A stretch of DNA of 64,000 nucleotides from Phytoseiulus persimilis (taxonomy: Eukaryota; Arthropoda; Arachnida; Mesostigmata; Phytoseiidae). A program made the translations under genes and the position numbers. The notes beneath the pieces were generated by a model. It was not told where the DNA came from. It did no database searches and worked only from the letters and a program-made list of their open reading frames with translations. The stretch covers positions 26,744,723-26,808,722 of the forward strand of contig CM075103.1 in assembly GCA_037576195.1 (NCBI GenBank), given 5' to 3'. Shown here in pieces: positions 1-14,270 of this stretch (the stretch's first letter is position 1; every line of letters starts with the position of its first letter).

Positions 1-3000
1 CCAGACAGTTCTACAGGCGGAGCAGAACTCGCGCCCAAACTTTCCCGTCCACTCCCATTTTTATCAATTACGAGTCGAGCTAGTACAATAATTCCGTCTA
101 TCGTTATCGGCGCTCACTTGTACAGATTTGCATCTGAACCATCCACGGGAAGGTTCTGGTTCCCGCTATTCAAACAGTATCGCTTGCCCTCTGCAGCTTT
201 TGTTCCGGCTTTTGCGGCCATTACGATGCGGCAGCGAACTCGACGGCAGTGCACTCCGATGATACTTCGCTGGAATCGTTCGCGGTCACCAGCGCGCAAC
301 GTTTCGCGACTCAACCGTTCGTCAAACAATCGTATTCCACGAATCGTTGGTCGATGGCGTTCTAGTTGTTTTTACTGAAGACCCCATATGATGGTTCTTG
401 GTGTTGAGAATATTCATTTCTCATTCGACGCGCTCCTCGTGCTGTGGCCGAGGAATACGAGCCGGATACGAGTTGTACGTCATTTTCCCACATTGCTGTA
501 CGGACAAAATAAGCGGCGGTCAGCGCAGCCTATACCATGAACGCGGGCTCACATCAGCCCATATTTGTTCACTCGAGTTCGAGGTCGGCCATAAGCTCCG
601 AGGTCGACCCCGAACTTTCACGCTCTCACTTCACGAATTAATCCAATGGTACCCATTCTATTCGGGCGTGTGGCGGAGCCTGGAGAATGTCAGATACCGG
701 TCAAATTCGGTTCCCGTCCGCCGTACGACGCGCTCGAGGTAATATGCGAGTCCCGGATTGCTAAGGGACAGGAGAATTTAGCATGAAGAAGCCGACATCG
801 GAACTGTTGAAGGAAAACTCGAGAGCCGGATGAGTCTCATTCTGTTGGTGACTCAAGAGACTCAGACATTGTTCAAGGGTGGCTCTCCGTTTGCGCGATC
901 GACGAAGCTCCTCCCGAGAATCCCTGCCTCTGCTCTGTGGAGCTGTGTTGGATTTCGTCTCATTTGAGCTTGCGTAAGGAATATCTTATTTGGTCTTGGT
1001 TGACACTGCGGCGGCTTTGAGACCCACGCCGCTAGCGGCAACAGCGTGTCAAGGCCTCGTGGACGTCCCGTTTTGGAAGCTATATATTCTGTGGGTAGCT
1101 TTTTGTGTGCGTGGTCAGCGGTGCAGTGCAGTTGATCCAGCACACACGAATCTGCAATCAGTTGGACGAGCGATCGGTTTCCATCGGAGTTTAATCATTC
1201 ATCTGTCGATCAACCAACCGCTTGTCCACCGTTTACGCAAGTTTAATCAGTCAGTCATGATCAGCGGACTCCTGACGGTACGTGATAGTGCGCTTCAACC
1301 CGGCGTCAAGTGATGATTCATGGTTCATTTACGATGAGAGTTGAATCATCTTGAATCCAATCCATCCCAGCAGCTCTTGAGGACGACTGCGTGGTGGCTT
1401 CGATGAACCGCGGGCTCCGTTGGACTCAAAGCTGGCCAGCAGATCACGCTGTTGCATATTTACTTGGAGCATATAATTAACTTGGGGAACCGCGAGAGAG
1501 GACGTTGGTACCAGGTCCGCGATGGAGGAGAGTAATTCCGTAACTGACCGCCTCACTCCACATTGTGTCAGCCGAACACCTGAAGCATCGGGACCTCATT
1601 ATCTATTCCCGGTGCATGGTCGCTCGAACGCTTTTCATGCTCGTTGGGCTGATATCAGGCACAGATTTGATGATTCAGTATACCGAACCATGTCATCCTC
1701 GGCTGTCATCGTCGTGAGCTGTTTCACGGCCAAACGGTCGTCCACACGGCCTTGCGTATTGTATGTTGATGACGTGTCGAGCGAGACGGACGCCGATTGG
1801 GGCGTTGTAAACAAACCTGTATTCGAAAGTTTAATTTGAGAGCTTCGCTCACCCTTCCGACCCGGGTCATTTCCTGCTCCGGGCGCGTTGCAGCTCAATC
1901 CGTCCAAGGACTGATCCTGACTCACGGTTGCTCCTCTTCGGGACGCCCGCCTGGATCGTTGCCGATTCCATCAAACATATTTTCACAACTAAGATGATAT
2001 CTGCTATTCATTCTGTCTGTCAAGGGCCCGGGACAGTATTGAGTCCTCCTTCATTTTGGCTCGTAACTTTTCGACGCGCTCAACATGCCTTGGGTTGTCC
2101 CGCTCACCGCAGCTCACTCCAGGAGCATGGGACGTGGATGAATCAGGCCGGAGAGCAAAATATCGTAAATATTCTAAAGGACGGGCCGAGGGCATACTCT
2201 CCGAGCCTTCAAGAGAAGCCCGTCTGCCGGAACCTGTCCCCGGAGTGACGTTCTAGCAGAGGTCCGTGCGGCAAAAAGCATGCCTGTTCACAGTTCAAGT
2301 CTCCAAGGGTTTCTCGCGGCGTTGAGTTTGACCGTCTGGTGGAGGCTATCCGTCAATTTCAATATTTTAGGTGATAAGCTCGCTTCTATCGAGTGAGGAG
2401 AGAAATGCGAGTCGCAGGTGAACGTGACTGATTCTTCGCATTAAATTTTCTCGAACCGAATCTCCGCTCCGATCACCGCTCGGCGCCCCTTTGTTGACCC
2501 CGCTTTCGAAGCATCTCCACGAAATATTCATGACATCGGTTCTGCTCTCCTCGTTATTTACTCCTCTGACTCTCGGCGGGCTCATCGCTTTATGATCATT
2601 GTCACTTTAGTTTCCATCGAACAGCCTCGTGCTATTGTTTCCAAACGCGAACGAATCGATCAAACAGAGATCGGCCCGCTTCTGAACCGAGTTGAACATT
2701 CGAGAGAATCTGTTTCCTGTGGCTAGACCGAAACCCCTCTTGAAACGTCCCGGCTGCGGTGTTGTTGTCTTTGACCGGGTGAAGGTGTTGCCCGTAAGAC
2801 GACAGATATAAGAACCGGGGACAAAAAATGTCAGATCCATCCAAGTCAGGTGTCAGGCCGTTTGCTCCTCCGTTTCGAGGGAAGCCCTCCTCTCCTAGAG
2901 AGAAGTCCGCTCCTTTGACTTGACCATCCCTAACTGATGACCAGAAGAGGGTGAGGTTTCCTCTGCCGCTGTGCGGATCGACTCGATGCTGCGAGCGAGC

Positions 3001-5805
3001 CGGCACCAACTGACTGACCCGTGGCAGCCACAGCCGGAACTGGTTCAACGGCTGACTGAGATGAACGTGGTTTCTATCACATTTTGACCAATAGAGCCCG
3101 GGTTCTTCTCCGTCCGCGCGGTCGGTCGACCCTCCGGTTCGTTCGGTGGGCCGAGCGACCCTCGCGCTCGCGCACTCTTTCTTCTCGGTTCAGAGCGATT
3201 TCGACGACTCTGAAGAAAGCGCTGACTCCGACTCTCAGAGCGTTTCCAGGTGTGAGATTTATTTTTTCTCCACGCCACACTTTATCTGCTCTTCAGATGG
3301 ATTTACGCCTCGAGTGGGAGAACCCTCCCGCTGAACGGTGTGAGCTGTGGAAGTCTCCTCTGTTGTTTAGCGAGAGCTCGTTCAATGCTCCCCGCCCTCC
3401 CTGTAGTAATTTAGGGAAGTCCAGGTTCGACAGGAACCGGCACAGAATCATCTGGGCATCACCCGGGAGAGGATGACTTCTTTAATTTTGTACATCGTTT
3501 CCTCGGAGTCTTGATAAAGCGAAGTGGTTTGATTCGTTCCCTCTGGTACGGCGACTCATCTTCAAGTGTATCCGCGGTGCCTCCCCCGCTTGCTTTTTAA
3601 TAGGTAGGATTCTTCTTGCCGGCTTTCGGGCGCGCCGCTCGCTTTTCTCATAGAAGTAGCGATGTCGAATTTCGAAGAGGCCCCGTAGCCGCTTCAGCTC
3701 TTGTCGAGCGAACGTTATCACCCCTCATATTTGTCTCGGACTTCCAACCCGGGCGTCTGAGGTTCACTCTGAGTAGGTTCCAAGACTGCGACCGGATACT
3801 TGGTTGGGGGGAATTCTCGAGAATCACGAGTCGGGTTGAGCAGGATAACGGGACGGAAAACGAGTCCGGGAGCGATTCTTGACGACGATGCTCCTCTCTC
3901 GGCGGAACTCATGGGGATCCGACGTATTTTATTTTGGAGGACGAGGTGGGATGGTTTGTCGGCGAGCGAATTATTGGCGATGATTTCATTAGAGAGCCTG
4001 ATGAGAGGCAAGTTCTGGTGACCGTGGTCTTTTGAGCCAATATCGAACTTCCCGAAATTCAAGGAATCGCCAGTATCACCTGAGGCAGTCTCCGACTGGA
4101 TTCCGAGACTGAATTCTTGTCACCGCGACATCAGGTCGAAGCTGCGTACATGATCACTATTTAATTTTCGAGGAAGAATATTCACAGTGAAGGAGGACTC
4201 GCGATTTGATGAGCTATCGAGAGCTCGCTGCACCACTTCTCGGATTTCGTTGATGTTGATCCAAAGATGAGAAGCGATACTGTCTTTGCTGTGGTGTTCT
4301 GGATGATGTTAGCGCGGGAAAGGTCTCTCGGTGTCTAGTCTTGCTAATTTTTCCGCGACTGTAAAGCTGTCCGTGATTGAGTGACTAGAACATCGGATGA
4401 GACTGCATTTCTATTCCCGATCGCACATTGTCTCGTGCATGAACTCCTGCTCCATTCAAGGGGTCTGAGATGACGTGGTTCGGTTCTGCAATGCTTGTTC
4501 CACTCACCGTATTTTTAAGTCTATATCGAGGTAATGGACTCTGTTGTCTGAGTCGCGGTAGAAACCAGCCCAGCCTCGGGCAACGCTCCTCGAGACCCCG
4601 CAGTCCAAATGCTCCACGAAGGTTATCGTGTTACAGCGGTGGCGAGAATTCTACGAAAGCGTTGCGAGAGGCTGCACGGGATCCAGCTCCCTGTTTTGAA
4701 TAATTACGAGGTCAGGCATATCCAGTTCCTTGATGTCGTTAAACTCGTAGATCCGAACAAGCCTCGACTTAATTTGCGGCCTGACTCGATTTCAACAAAC
4801 TTCGGCGCCCTAACCATGTTTGCTACGTGGAGTCTCAACATAATCAGTGAACCTGAATCAATGAACGAACGTAAAGGGAAGAACCTGGAAGGAAGTGCCC
4901 GAACATCAATCGCTGCCTGAACCTTCTGCCGAAAGCAACCCGATCTCCGAAGTATGGCAGGGGCAGGGATCCCAAACCGAAGAAACAAACTCAACAGATA
5001 CTCTCGCCTCACCAATCATGCGCGCTGATATCATTGCCAACCGAACACGTATGGCACCGTGAGAATTCCGGGTCGCTCGATCAAAGCTGGACATGGAAGT
5101 TGGTGCGAGAGATGGAGCGGAGTCCAGATGTGTTCGACCGAAACGGGCTAAGTCTCTGAGAAACGCAGGCTCCGGCCTGATCTCTTCGCTCCCCGATACC
5201 GTAACTTGCGCTTTCGCGGGCCGCTCGCCTGCGTGTCGGAGAACATATTTTTCTGCCAGCTTTGTCAGTCGTTTGCGACCTGGGGTCTGATTGTGTTAAC
5301 CGTATCACCGATACCAAGCCGTCGTATTCTCATTCTCCTTTGCGTATTCAGGAGTCCGCTCCTTCCCCATCGCGCTCATTGCTGTTGAACCACTCTCTTT
5401 TAAGTCTCGTCGACGGTGGTTCGTCTGACTCCAGGCGACGAAAACGAGTTATTCCACAGCCACGATCGCCTCGCAAACCTTGAAATCTTCTCAGCAAACA
5501 ACTTAGCCATGCCCGGCGGCGATTACGTGTGCTGCACCTGTCGTTTCCATGTGCGTCAGTGAACAATACAGCATGAAAAACGATATTCTTTCGACTTTCG
5601 TCAGGGATTCGCGCGAGCAGTATTCCCCCGCTGGAACTGAGTAATTTTGCATCCGTAAAATCATGATTTCATGACTCGCGAACTCCGAGTCTCCTCCTTC
5701 AGGGTTAAATGGTCGAAAGCTGAAGAGCAATCCCGTTTCTAGTATCATCATATCAGGCTGCTAAACTTGTGGAATAACCGTTGCTATTTCGAATTTTGCA
5801 GGAAA
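1..5805. other. Region without a confident gene
   Basis: Open frames here are short (under 131 codons), occur on both strands at similar frequency, and show no recognisable motif or convincing splice pairs. A stretch near 3.05-3.28 kb reads as an Arg/Ser-rich peptide on the minus strand, which I take as a composition effect. Noncoding exons or exons of rapidly evolving genes cannot be excluded by eye. Confidence 0.5.
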
Positions 5806-6291
5806 ATGCAAAACGGAGTGTCGACCGGAGAATATCAGAAGCGGTTCGACGCCCGAAAAACAAAACAGCTCCAACGCAGGCGACAGTCTCATGACATTTT
5901 TGTGACGGCCTGCATCGTCCTTGTTCCGGCGGTCGTGGTTTTCGGGATTGTCTACTTGGCGATTCTCTTCAAGTATTACATAAACACGCGGAACCTCCGA
6001 ATAATACTGAATGCCATCGCCAGCAATGCCTCGTACGAACTCAAGACTCGCGCCCACGACTTGTGGGGCACACCCGCTCTGCTGGGGACGACGATGACGT
6101 TGTTTTATTTGACGATATTCTACTTCAACAGTGACGTGCCCGGCGTGAAGCCTCCCCTGCCCCGGCTGGGTTTCTTCAGTGTGCGAGCCGATCTGAACTA
6201 CAGTTTTGCTTTACTGCTCGGAATACTTACCACAGCCATTTGTTCGGTGCCTGACATTCTTTTCGCGCATGCGTCCAGGATTTATGCTTGA
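5806..6291 (+). CDS. Small multi-pass membrane protein, family unknown
   Basis: This frame encodes 161 residues starting at the ATG at 5806. The frame is open 13 codons further upstream, but a pyrimidine-rich tract ending in TTTTGCAG lies 5 nt before this ATG, so it probably sits just inside an exon. A basic N-terminal stretch (KTKQLQRRRQ) is followed by a strong hydrophobic segment (about residues 32-57), a second (about 86-102) and a third (about 131-151). Charged residues flank the helices, as expected for a three-pass or four-pass membrane protein. I do not recognise the family. The stop at 6289-6291 comes directly after the third helix, so a further 3' exon is possible. An AATAAA lies near 7103, well downstream. 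Codon use and helix pattern make it more credible than other frames nearby, but its gene model is incomplete. Confidence 0.5.
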   Translation: MQNGVSTGEYQKRFDARKTKQLQRRRQSHDIFVTACIVLVPAVVVFGIVYLAILFKYYINTRNLRIILNAIASNASYELKTRAHDLWGTPALLGTTMTLFYLTIFYFNSDVPGVKPPLPRLGFFSVRADLNYSFALLLGILTTAICSVPDILFAHASRIYA

Positions 6292-9200
6292 CCGGCGACT
6301 CGAGGTATTTTGTGAAGAGCATTCCGGATTGACCTCTTCGGGTGGCTCTCAAAGAACATGGAGAAAGCTGCCCATTGGATACTGGGGACACTTTTCGCGG
6401 GATCTTCGAGGGCTCCCGAGCGGAATGTCAGGAGCTCTTCTCAGTTTCGTCGAGGATTTGCCGTCCTGCTGGCTTAGCTTTAGACGCGTCGCCTGAAAAA
6501 TCCCTTTCAGAAAATGAGTTCTGTGTCGATGAGGAATCGCTTGGAATCATGAAGAGATCGCGTCGAAAAATGACGAAGCGGCTCAACCTGCCCGTTCCTA
6601 CGTCATGCAGTGGATCTCTAGGATGTGTACAGAAAGCAGGGAACCGTTGATTCTGTGTTGGCTCCTCATGGAGACAAGGACGACATTCCGCTTGAGCTGA
6701 TAATCCTCGCGAGATCTCAAATTCGTTCCGTGAACAGAAAAATCTGACCGATGTTCTCCAAATTGGATATTTATCGAGAGTTCTCCAATGCTTTTGCCTC
6801 GGAGGAATTGAGTGAAACCTCGCGGAGAACCACGGAATGCGAACTGTCAAATGGAATCGAACAGTTTCGAAGACGAAGAATCAGACGAACACTGAGGAAG
6901 AGCTTTTGAATTGAGGCGACGTACCGGCGACTAAACAAAAGAAAGATCTCGTGTGTCATGAATGTTTGTCAGCGTGTGAATGATCCGATTTGACTGTGCT
7001 CAGAGCGATGGTGAATGCAATATATTAGCCCGGTATTTTCTGTACAGTACAATTTAATATAAAATATATTTATTCAAGATGTCGGAAGAGACCCATGCCT
7101 GTGAATAAACGGAAATCTCGATCGTATTTTTATTTCCACATGGAACGTTCCTCATTGAAATCTTTCAAGTCATATGGCTCTGAGCTCGAGGAAGCTGAAA
7201 CGTACTGGGATCTATCATCCTCCCTTTTTTGAAGATGTTCTCTCTCCCGAACCGAAAGATCCTGAAATGAGGATATGGAATGACAGTAGAAATACTCGAC
7301 GCCGGTAGCGACCAGATCGAGGCGAAAAGTCTCAAGAAAACAATGGGTCGGAGAACGGGCTCTGAAATCACCGGAAGCGAACACCATCCAGCCTCTCCGA
7401 GGCGCTGTCTCACATGGAAAAGAAGGAGCAGGTGAAAGGTAAAGAGGACCGCGGCCCAGGCAGCAACGATGGGAGAACGTTCTGAAACTGTTTACATGGC
7501 CCCATTAGACAAGGCGCGGATGTGGAAAGCCGTTGGGAGAAGCTCACACGCGGACAGATTGAGAATTCGCAGGATGTGTTGTCAGTTGTTTAGGTTGAAA
7601 TCCCCGCAGAAGAGCCACGGCCACAGGTGCCCCAAGCTTGGACTATCTGGCAGCATACTGACGAAGGTGTCACGGAGAGTCAGTCATGGCCATGACTTCT
7701 CTTCAGCCCAAGTGACAGGATCTTGTTCGTTCCGTCCATTAAAACGTCGGCAGCCTTCCCAGTGAAAGGTGTAGAAAAGAGGATTTCCTATTTTCCTCCA
7801 AACAGAAGTTCGACGCGGGAACCGTCGGTCGCCCGACAGCACAGGTTCGCCAGTGACGGACAGACTCTTTCCGTCCGAGTGAAGTCTAATCCCTGGTGGT
7901 CCTCGAATAGTCGGTCGTCTGAGTTCCTCAGCGCGGGACGCTGCCTGATAGACCTTTTATTCATGTTCGAGGACAGACGGGCGGACGCGACGCCTGCAGA
8001 AGCGAGAGCATCCAGGATAGCGGGTGATGGACAGACATAGTTTGGGTTCGTCGTCTGTTGGTGGTTTCTTGTGTCTATTAATGCCGAAAGCGTTTCGGCG
8101 GGATCCATAAATCAGATGTGATCTCGTCCGTTGGCGTTTCCTGCATGCTATTTCAGCGGACCCCGGCGAACATCAACAAAAATTCCGCCGACGTCCTCTG
8201 GATGGATTCGGCGGTCGTGCTGCGCCCACCCGCTACAGACACCCGCTTTTCGAGCCAAATCGACGAGATACGAACTTTCAGGGCATAACAAGCGGAACAG
8301 ATCCGGCACGAGAAGTTTTCATTTGTTCGGCGAATCCTCCGATCTGGTCATACGGAGGCCGGTCGCCGAATATACGCAGAGCTTGGGGAAATCCGTAACT
8401 TTGCACTATGATCGGGTAAGGCTGCTCATCTCCGCAAGCTTTGTGGTGGATCCGAATGGGTGCGTCAGATGGTTTCAACATTCTCCCGTCGTCCGTCGAA
8501 CTTTCATAAAATGGAGTTGCAAATGTAGCCGCCTGAATATATGGCGGCTCACTCCTGTGAGGACAACCGCAGTCGAAATTCTCGGCATGGATTCCGGGAG
8601 CGCACCTTGCCCAATTCCCTTACAGTCTCCCCAGCTCTAGCAGCCAACCGATATCGACGGAAGCCGCCACTCATCGTAATGATTGGAAGCACTGCAGCTT
8701 GATTGATGTTTCCTCGTATAGGTAGCAAGCCCGACTTGAATCTCATGTGGAGCACATCTCGCGTGGATGTCTGGCTCCTCGCCGGTTGACCGCAATGTCC
8801 CGTAGGAAGGCAACAAGGAACCCGGAATAGCCCTCGAGATGAGCGTGGACACATGATGGTACTCCCCAAAGTTTAAGAGAGTAAGCCAACGATGTCATCA
8901 TCATCAAACATGGCTCAGGACTAACGTAGGTGTTGTACCAGTCCATTGAGAGTAGGTGGGTTACAAGTGGCACCGCGGCAAGCGGTGGCTTCGATGGCTG
9001 CAACGAATGCTCCCACTTCGAGGACGCTCTCCAAGGCTTCCATTATCTACGGAGGTATGCTGCCATGGTAAAGATATCAAACTACAGTAGCAATTTCAAA
9101 GAGCGCTGGCAGCGTAAAATTGTATCTAGCATCGTAACATCTCGCCGCACAGTCGTCAAACTTTTCGAACTAGTGCCTGTTCCCACTCGCCTTCCTCTCT

Positions 9201-12200
9201 CTCTCTCTTCCGTTCGTTCTCCTGCTCGATTCCGTTTCTCGATTATACTCGTCCCGCCAACCATATGCTCAGTGTGTCGTCGCAAAAAAAAATAAAAATA
9301 AAATCGCAGGACTCGCACCTCAGTAAAAATAGGTTTTGGCAGGCCATCTATGGGACCTCCAGTATATATCAGTGGCGGTGTGGGGTCGTGTGTCTGAAAG
9401 CATGCATGCATACATGCGCACGGGCAAGCATCCATCCACGAACGTATGCAACGCTATTTTTGTCAATTTGCCTCCGGTATCATCATCGTAGTCATCATCA
9501 AAACTTGGGCCAACTTTATAGACCCGCGGCGAGGAACCAGTCAGCTGGGACGACCTCTTCTTTGCTCTTCATATTCCGACTCGCTCCTATGATAGCGTGT
9601 TCGCTGAGTGCGGAGCGTTTCAGATGAGAAACCTGACGATTGCAACTAGGCCGTGAGTGAGACGCTCGCGGATCCGCCATCGGAGCCCATCGAGCGACCC
9701 GGGGCCTCGCGTAAACGACGCCCATCGATGCTTTCTCAACGACCTGGAGCCTCCTACAGGTTCGTTAGAACGCTGGTTACTTGCTTGCCAGGTTGCCGCC
9801 TGCCAGCAGAACCGAGGCTTGACGATAAGGGCTGCGAGGTGTTGTAAAAGTATCCTCGCCGACAAGATGGAAGTCGGAATAGAGCAAAAGGAGAACACAC
9901 GACCAAAAGGGGGACGAGCACGCACAACGCGAAAGGGGGAGATGGCATTTGCGCACTCGGGCTACTCAGCGGGAGAGCGCGAAAAGGGCGGGGAGACTCG
10001 TGTATGTATTCGGAAAGAGATTTCGGATCCCGCATCAGGACTCCCGCGGCAGCATCAGTCGACAAATGTCTCGGATTCCGAATGTTTCGTGAAAGTTTTT
10101 TCGCTTGGCTAGAGCTTGCTCGGCTCGCTCCCTTCCTCGTCCTGTACTCTAGATTCAGAGAACTACTCAGCGGAATTCGAACGCTTTTCCTTCCTCTCCT
10201 TAGTGAACGACAATCTTGGCGAAAGTGTCGTTACGCACGCGAAGGCGATTTTTTTCTTCGTTTCCGCCTCCGTTCTCCTTATGAACATCGACTCGCTTCG
10301 AAATACACTCGCACACAACAAACGATTGACCTTCGTCGATCGTAGGAGTGGGCGATATGTTCTCTTGAAGAGGAACAGACCGACGCTACGAGGAGCGAGA
10401 CTGGGGACCAGTGGGATGAACCGCTGCCCTGGCACCAGCGGTCTCTGTAAAAAAGCATTCTCGTATTGGACGATCGGATGTATTGCCGCTATTGAGCGGG
10501 ATAATTTCTCCTCAGGGGAGTCGTTACACTCTCCTGTCTCTCTTGCTGGCTCCAGCGGAACATTTCGAAGGAAAGAAGCCGAACTAAGGACACACAAAAC
10601 ACGAGAACACCGAGAGCACAGAAGGCTCGAAGGGAAGGGGGGCCAAGGACACTCGCGGCGACATCCTCGCGGGGCTTCCGGAGCTTGGGGTAGGGAGGAC
10701 CTCTCGCCAAAGGCTTTAACGAAGTTTCGATCCGCGTCTCGGCCTGGAAAGATTCGGGAACAACAGAAATGAAAATTCAGCCGAGAGGAGCCCATGCGTG
10801 TCACGGCATTCACCGCAGGAATTTCATCGACTCGGAAACGTGGACAAAACAACCCCGTCCGGGTGGAATCAAAGCAATCTTAAGGCTTGTCGAGAGAGAT
10901 TGCGAAACGAAGTGTAAGACTCGGAAGTCCTTCACGACCTCGTGGAGGTTGACTCGGAGAACCAAATCTGATCCATCGGCTCTCAGGAGCTCAGACACCG
11001 GGCTGGTTTGTGGGCACATGTTCTCAATTTGTTTCTCTCCAAATGCTGTTGCGGCTGACAAATCCTCGGGGATCTGACGAAGAGATTTGAATTTCTCGTT
11101 CTCGCGAAAAATGTGAGGAGAGAGAAGAGCCCCGCGAGGGAAGACGGGAGCGACAGCGGGCTTCTCGGAAGGCGGTCGGGAAGCCTGTTCCTCATGTTAG
11201 TCGTTAATTCTTCCCATCCTCCTCATACATGTTGGAAGGAAGCCACCGCATCCGCCGCGGTTCCTCTTGTCCGCAGTCTCTCGAGGGCAGTTTGTATTCA
11301 ATGTGCTCTTTCGGAGCCACCTCGACGCTCCGTCATTTCGTCGGACATTGTTTTCTCGACTCGTGGCTTTTTCTCTCTCCGCCTCCTTCACCGGGTTCAC
11401 CCTAACTCCAGCTTCAACTTTGATTTCTCAGTAATGTGAGTGGATCGCAAGCCCAGTGCCCCCAGCGCAAGCCCCATGACCGATTACGGAGGAATCGATA
11501 TTCAGGTCTGCAGTTAAAGGATTCCTCGAAAAATCCATAGGAAACAACACGACCACATAGTTCTGAGCCCCGGATCCCCCACCATGAGGTCGTTCCTTTG
11601 TGAGAAAGGTCGGAAGACGAACGTATGACTTAGGGGACACTTCACGTTGATTCATTTCGTCGACATGTCATCATTGGGACTGATTCATGCATAGGAGTGC
11701 TTTAATACGTACGTGTGACCATACGCCCCCCGAGGGAAGGGGAAGATGTGTCTGAAGCGAGAGCTGGAACGGATCGTTACAGGAGTCACTGGATCGTGAG
11801 ACCGTTTTTCAAGGGACTTTTAAAGCATCACTCAAATGGCTGGGCTGACTCCCGCAAACCAGGCATCGGGTTTTCAGTCGTTTTGGAGTTCCTACGTGCG
11901 CTCATCCGCGAGTAAGATATGAAGCTGATAGGCGATGCGTCTTTCAGGCACACACATGGCCCGAGCCGTTGGCGCGAAGGAGCGCTGAGGCTGCGACATT
12001 CTCACCATGTGCGTTGTCAAGGTATCATCTCTGATGCCGAGTTTGGATTCATATCCTTCCAGAGATGATTCGTCGTCTTTCCAAGCAGGATTTCTTCCCA
12101 TCTGGGTAGAAGTATCGAGTTACCATCGTTGACGGAAATGACAGAGCCTCTGAGCCCCGCGAGATTCAACGCTATGTTCGAGAGCAACATGCGGGGTCTC

Positions 12201-14270
12201 AACTCGGGTTTACATTTATTTCTTCCCTCGCTCCTTCCCTTCGGGCCCCCTTCCGTGTAACCAGACGGAACGCCAAACATCACCCCTATTCTGTCAAATT
12301 ATTCACCAATCGTTCTGCTCAGTTCGATTCTACCTTCTTCCCTCGCACATCTCGCCTTTTGAATGCTCTTCCCCCCAAGCCTTCCCTTCAACCTACCATC
12401 CCAAACTCTTTCGAACTTCTATCCTCTCGCATCTTCCAGATAATGAGCCATAGATTTGTTCAGTGGGTATCAACCAAATGAGCCCCACACTCCAATTGAA
12501 TCTTCCATTCTTCTGGGTGGTGCGTCATTGCGTTTTTCCCTTATGGCTCTTCTATCTTCTCCCATTCTCTTTTTTTTTTCGCATTCGCGGTTCCTTTTGT
12601 GAACCATGGGGTCCACCCTTCGTGAGTTGTTCAGAAAAAAAAAAACATCTGAATCAACGGAGATATTTCTGTGAGGTTATCATGACAAACGACACAATCG
12701 CTGATAACGTGGAACTCCGTCAGAGCGAGCGCTTATTTCGAGCCCCTCTTTAGGACCTAATGATTGAATACAAATGCGAGTGAGTGGTCCTGCGAGGACA
12801 TCGACAAGCTCGCTGAAGATGAGGTTGGGGAGTTCGTCGGAGTCGCGATCGAGTTTCAGTCTGGCAAAACAGAGCTCGGCGAAACGGAATCCACTCGCCT
12901 AGCTCGACTCATCAAGCGACAGAGAATCGAGCGTTGTGTCTCTTCCGCCGAGGAGCACCCCGGCAAGATCTGAAAGTATTCCAGCAGTGGTGTGCATGTT
13001 TCTCTTTTGCAAGTGTTTTGATCGCTTGAGCTCTGCGATCGCTGGATCAAGCCGCGAGTGGGGAGGAGTACGATGAATTATTTTTACGAGCGCCCAACCC
13101 CTGGGCCGGGTGGGCAGAAGAGTGTGCCCGGGGTGAGAGGCCAGGGGGCCTCCAGCTCGGTCCCGGATTCCGAAGCGATCCACAGAGCTCCATTATCGAG
13201 GGTTTCCGGAATCTCGAGAAAAAAGCTCCGCTTTCTCTCGCCACCGATGAAGACAGACTCCAAGCATGCCAATGCGCGAAGGCACAGAAGCTTGAAGCTT
13301 AACTATCTCTCTTAACGCTCTCGGTGTGCATCTGGATTGTGATTCGGCCATAGGGTCACCTCAGGATATCTCTAATATGATAAAGGTCTTCGTCTGCACT
13401 AAGGGAGAACTTCTCAGCCTGGCGGAGAGCTCACAGGGAAGTCACCGCTCATCGAATTTGGGTCGAGTCTTACCCAATCTACTCCTCCTTCGTTTCGGAA
13501 ACTTCCTCGTGTCACTGACGGGAACTCTAGTAAGAAACTGTCGAAACTGCCGCGTATCGGTTTCGCGAAACAACATAGCCTCTTGGAAGCTAACAGGCTG
13601 TCCCACGGACAACCATCAAACGGACTCGTGAGAATTGAGTGAGGAGTGAAACCCAAGAATCGTGGCTATACGAAAGCGCAGCCCGGCACTTTATTGAAGT
13701 ATCATTTACTTTCGCAGCGGATCAGACTCCCGCGTCACGACCGAACCGGGAAGCTGTCAGGCTTCTTTCGTTGTTTCGAAGTCGCCTTGACTCACTCCGC
13801 TGGAAAAATCCAACTCTGAAATTCTCCTGAGAAGAAGCTGTGATTTTCCTGGGGTCCGCTTCCGCTACGATTTACCTCTACCATCGAGATCGTGTTCTTT
13901 AATTCTGTCGAGATAACTCAGCACAGACTCATTGGGATAAGAGACTTGAAGTCACTACTAACGAGAGCTCATCTCCTTCATGGACGGGTTGAATTTCTCG
14001 CCTGGCCAGATTTTGGAGCCTCTGCCGAGCTTGGACAATTTGTTGGTAATTGTCGCGTCGCATCCACTCTCTGGGATCCATGATTTGATTCGGGGTTTGT
14101 GGAACAACCGACTCATTCCTGTCTCTCCGGAAATAGCGCGGACGACGACGACTCAGCCTCGAGAGGACTCTGCGAAAAAGAGAGCAACGCATAAACTGAC
14201 GAAACCGAGGCGGCCCACAAACGCCGCTGAGCGCTGCCACATGATATACAACCAGAAGCGCATCCGTTCT
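6292..14270. other. Long region without a confident gene
   Basis: I see no supported coding exon. Simple-sequence patches occur: a CT-rich tract near 9190-9215, an A-rich tract near 9280-9305, a GCAT/CATG-rich patch near 9395-9430, and a T-rich run near 12566-12580. An AT-rich stretch at about 7020-7075 with AATAAA-type hexamers could be 3' UTR of the 5.8-kb gene. Two long opposite-strand frames at 10.1-10.85 kb overlap each other and carry no motif. A TTTATT at 13690-13695 is a possible minus-strand poly(A) signal for the channel gene upstream. Confidence 0.5.

Noticed and set aside
3045-3280. Arg/Ser-rich minus-strand peptide resembling an RS domain
   Set aside because: Short, overlaps other open frames, and is explained by CGN-rich composition.
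8131-8640. Plus-strand frame of 169 codons
   Set aside because: No motif, atypical composition, and no conserved neighbour or splice support.
10116-10852. Overlapping long frames on both strands (218 and 229 codons)
   Set aside because: They are largely mirror images of each other, have no domain motif, helix pattern or splice context, and read as random Ser/Arg-rich peptides.
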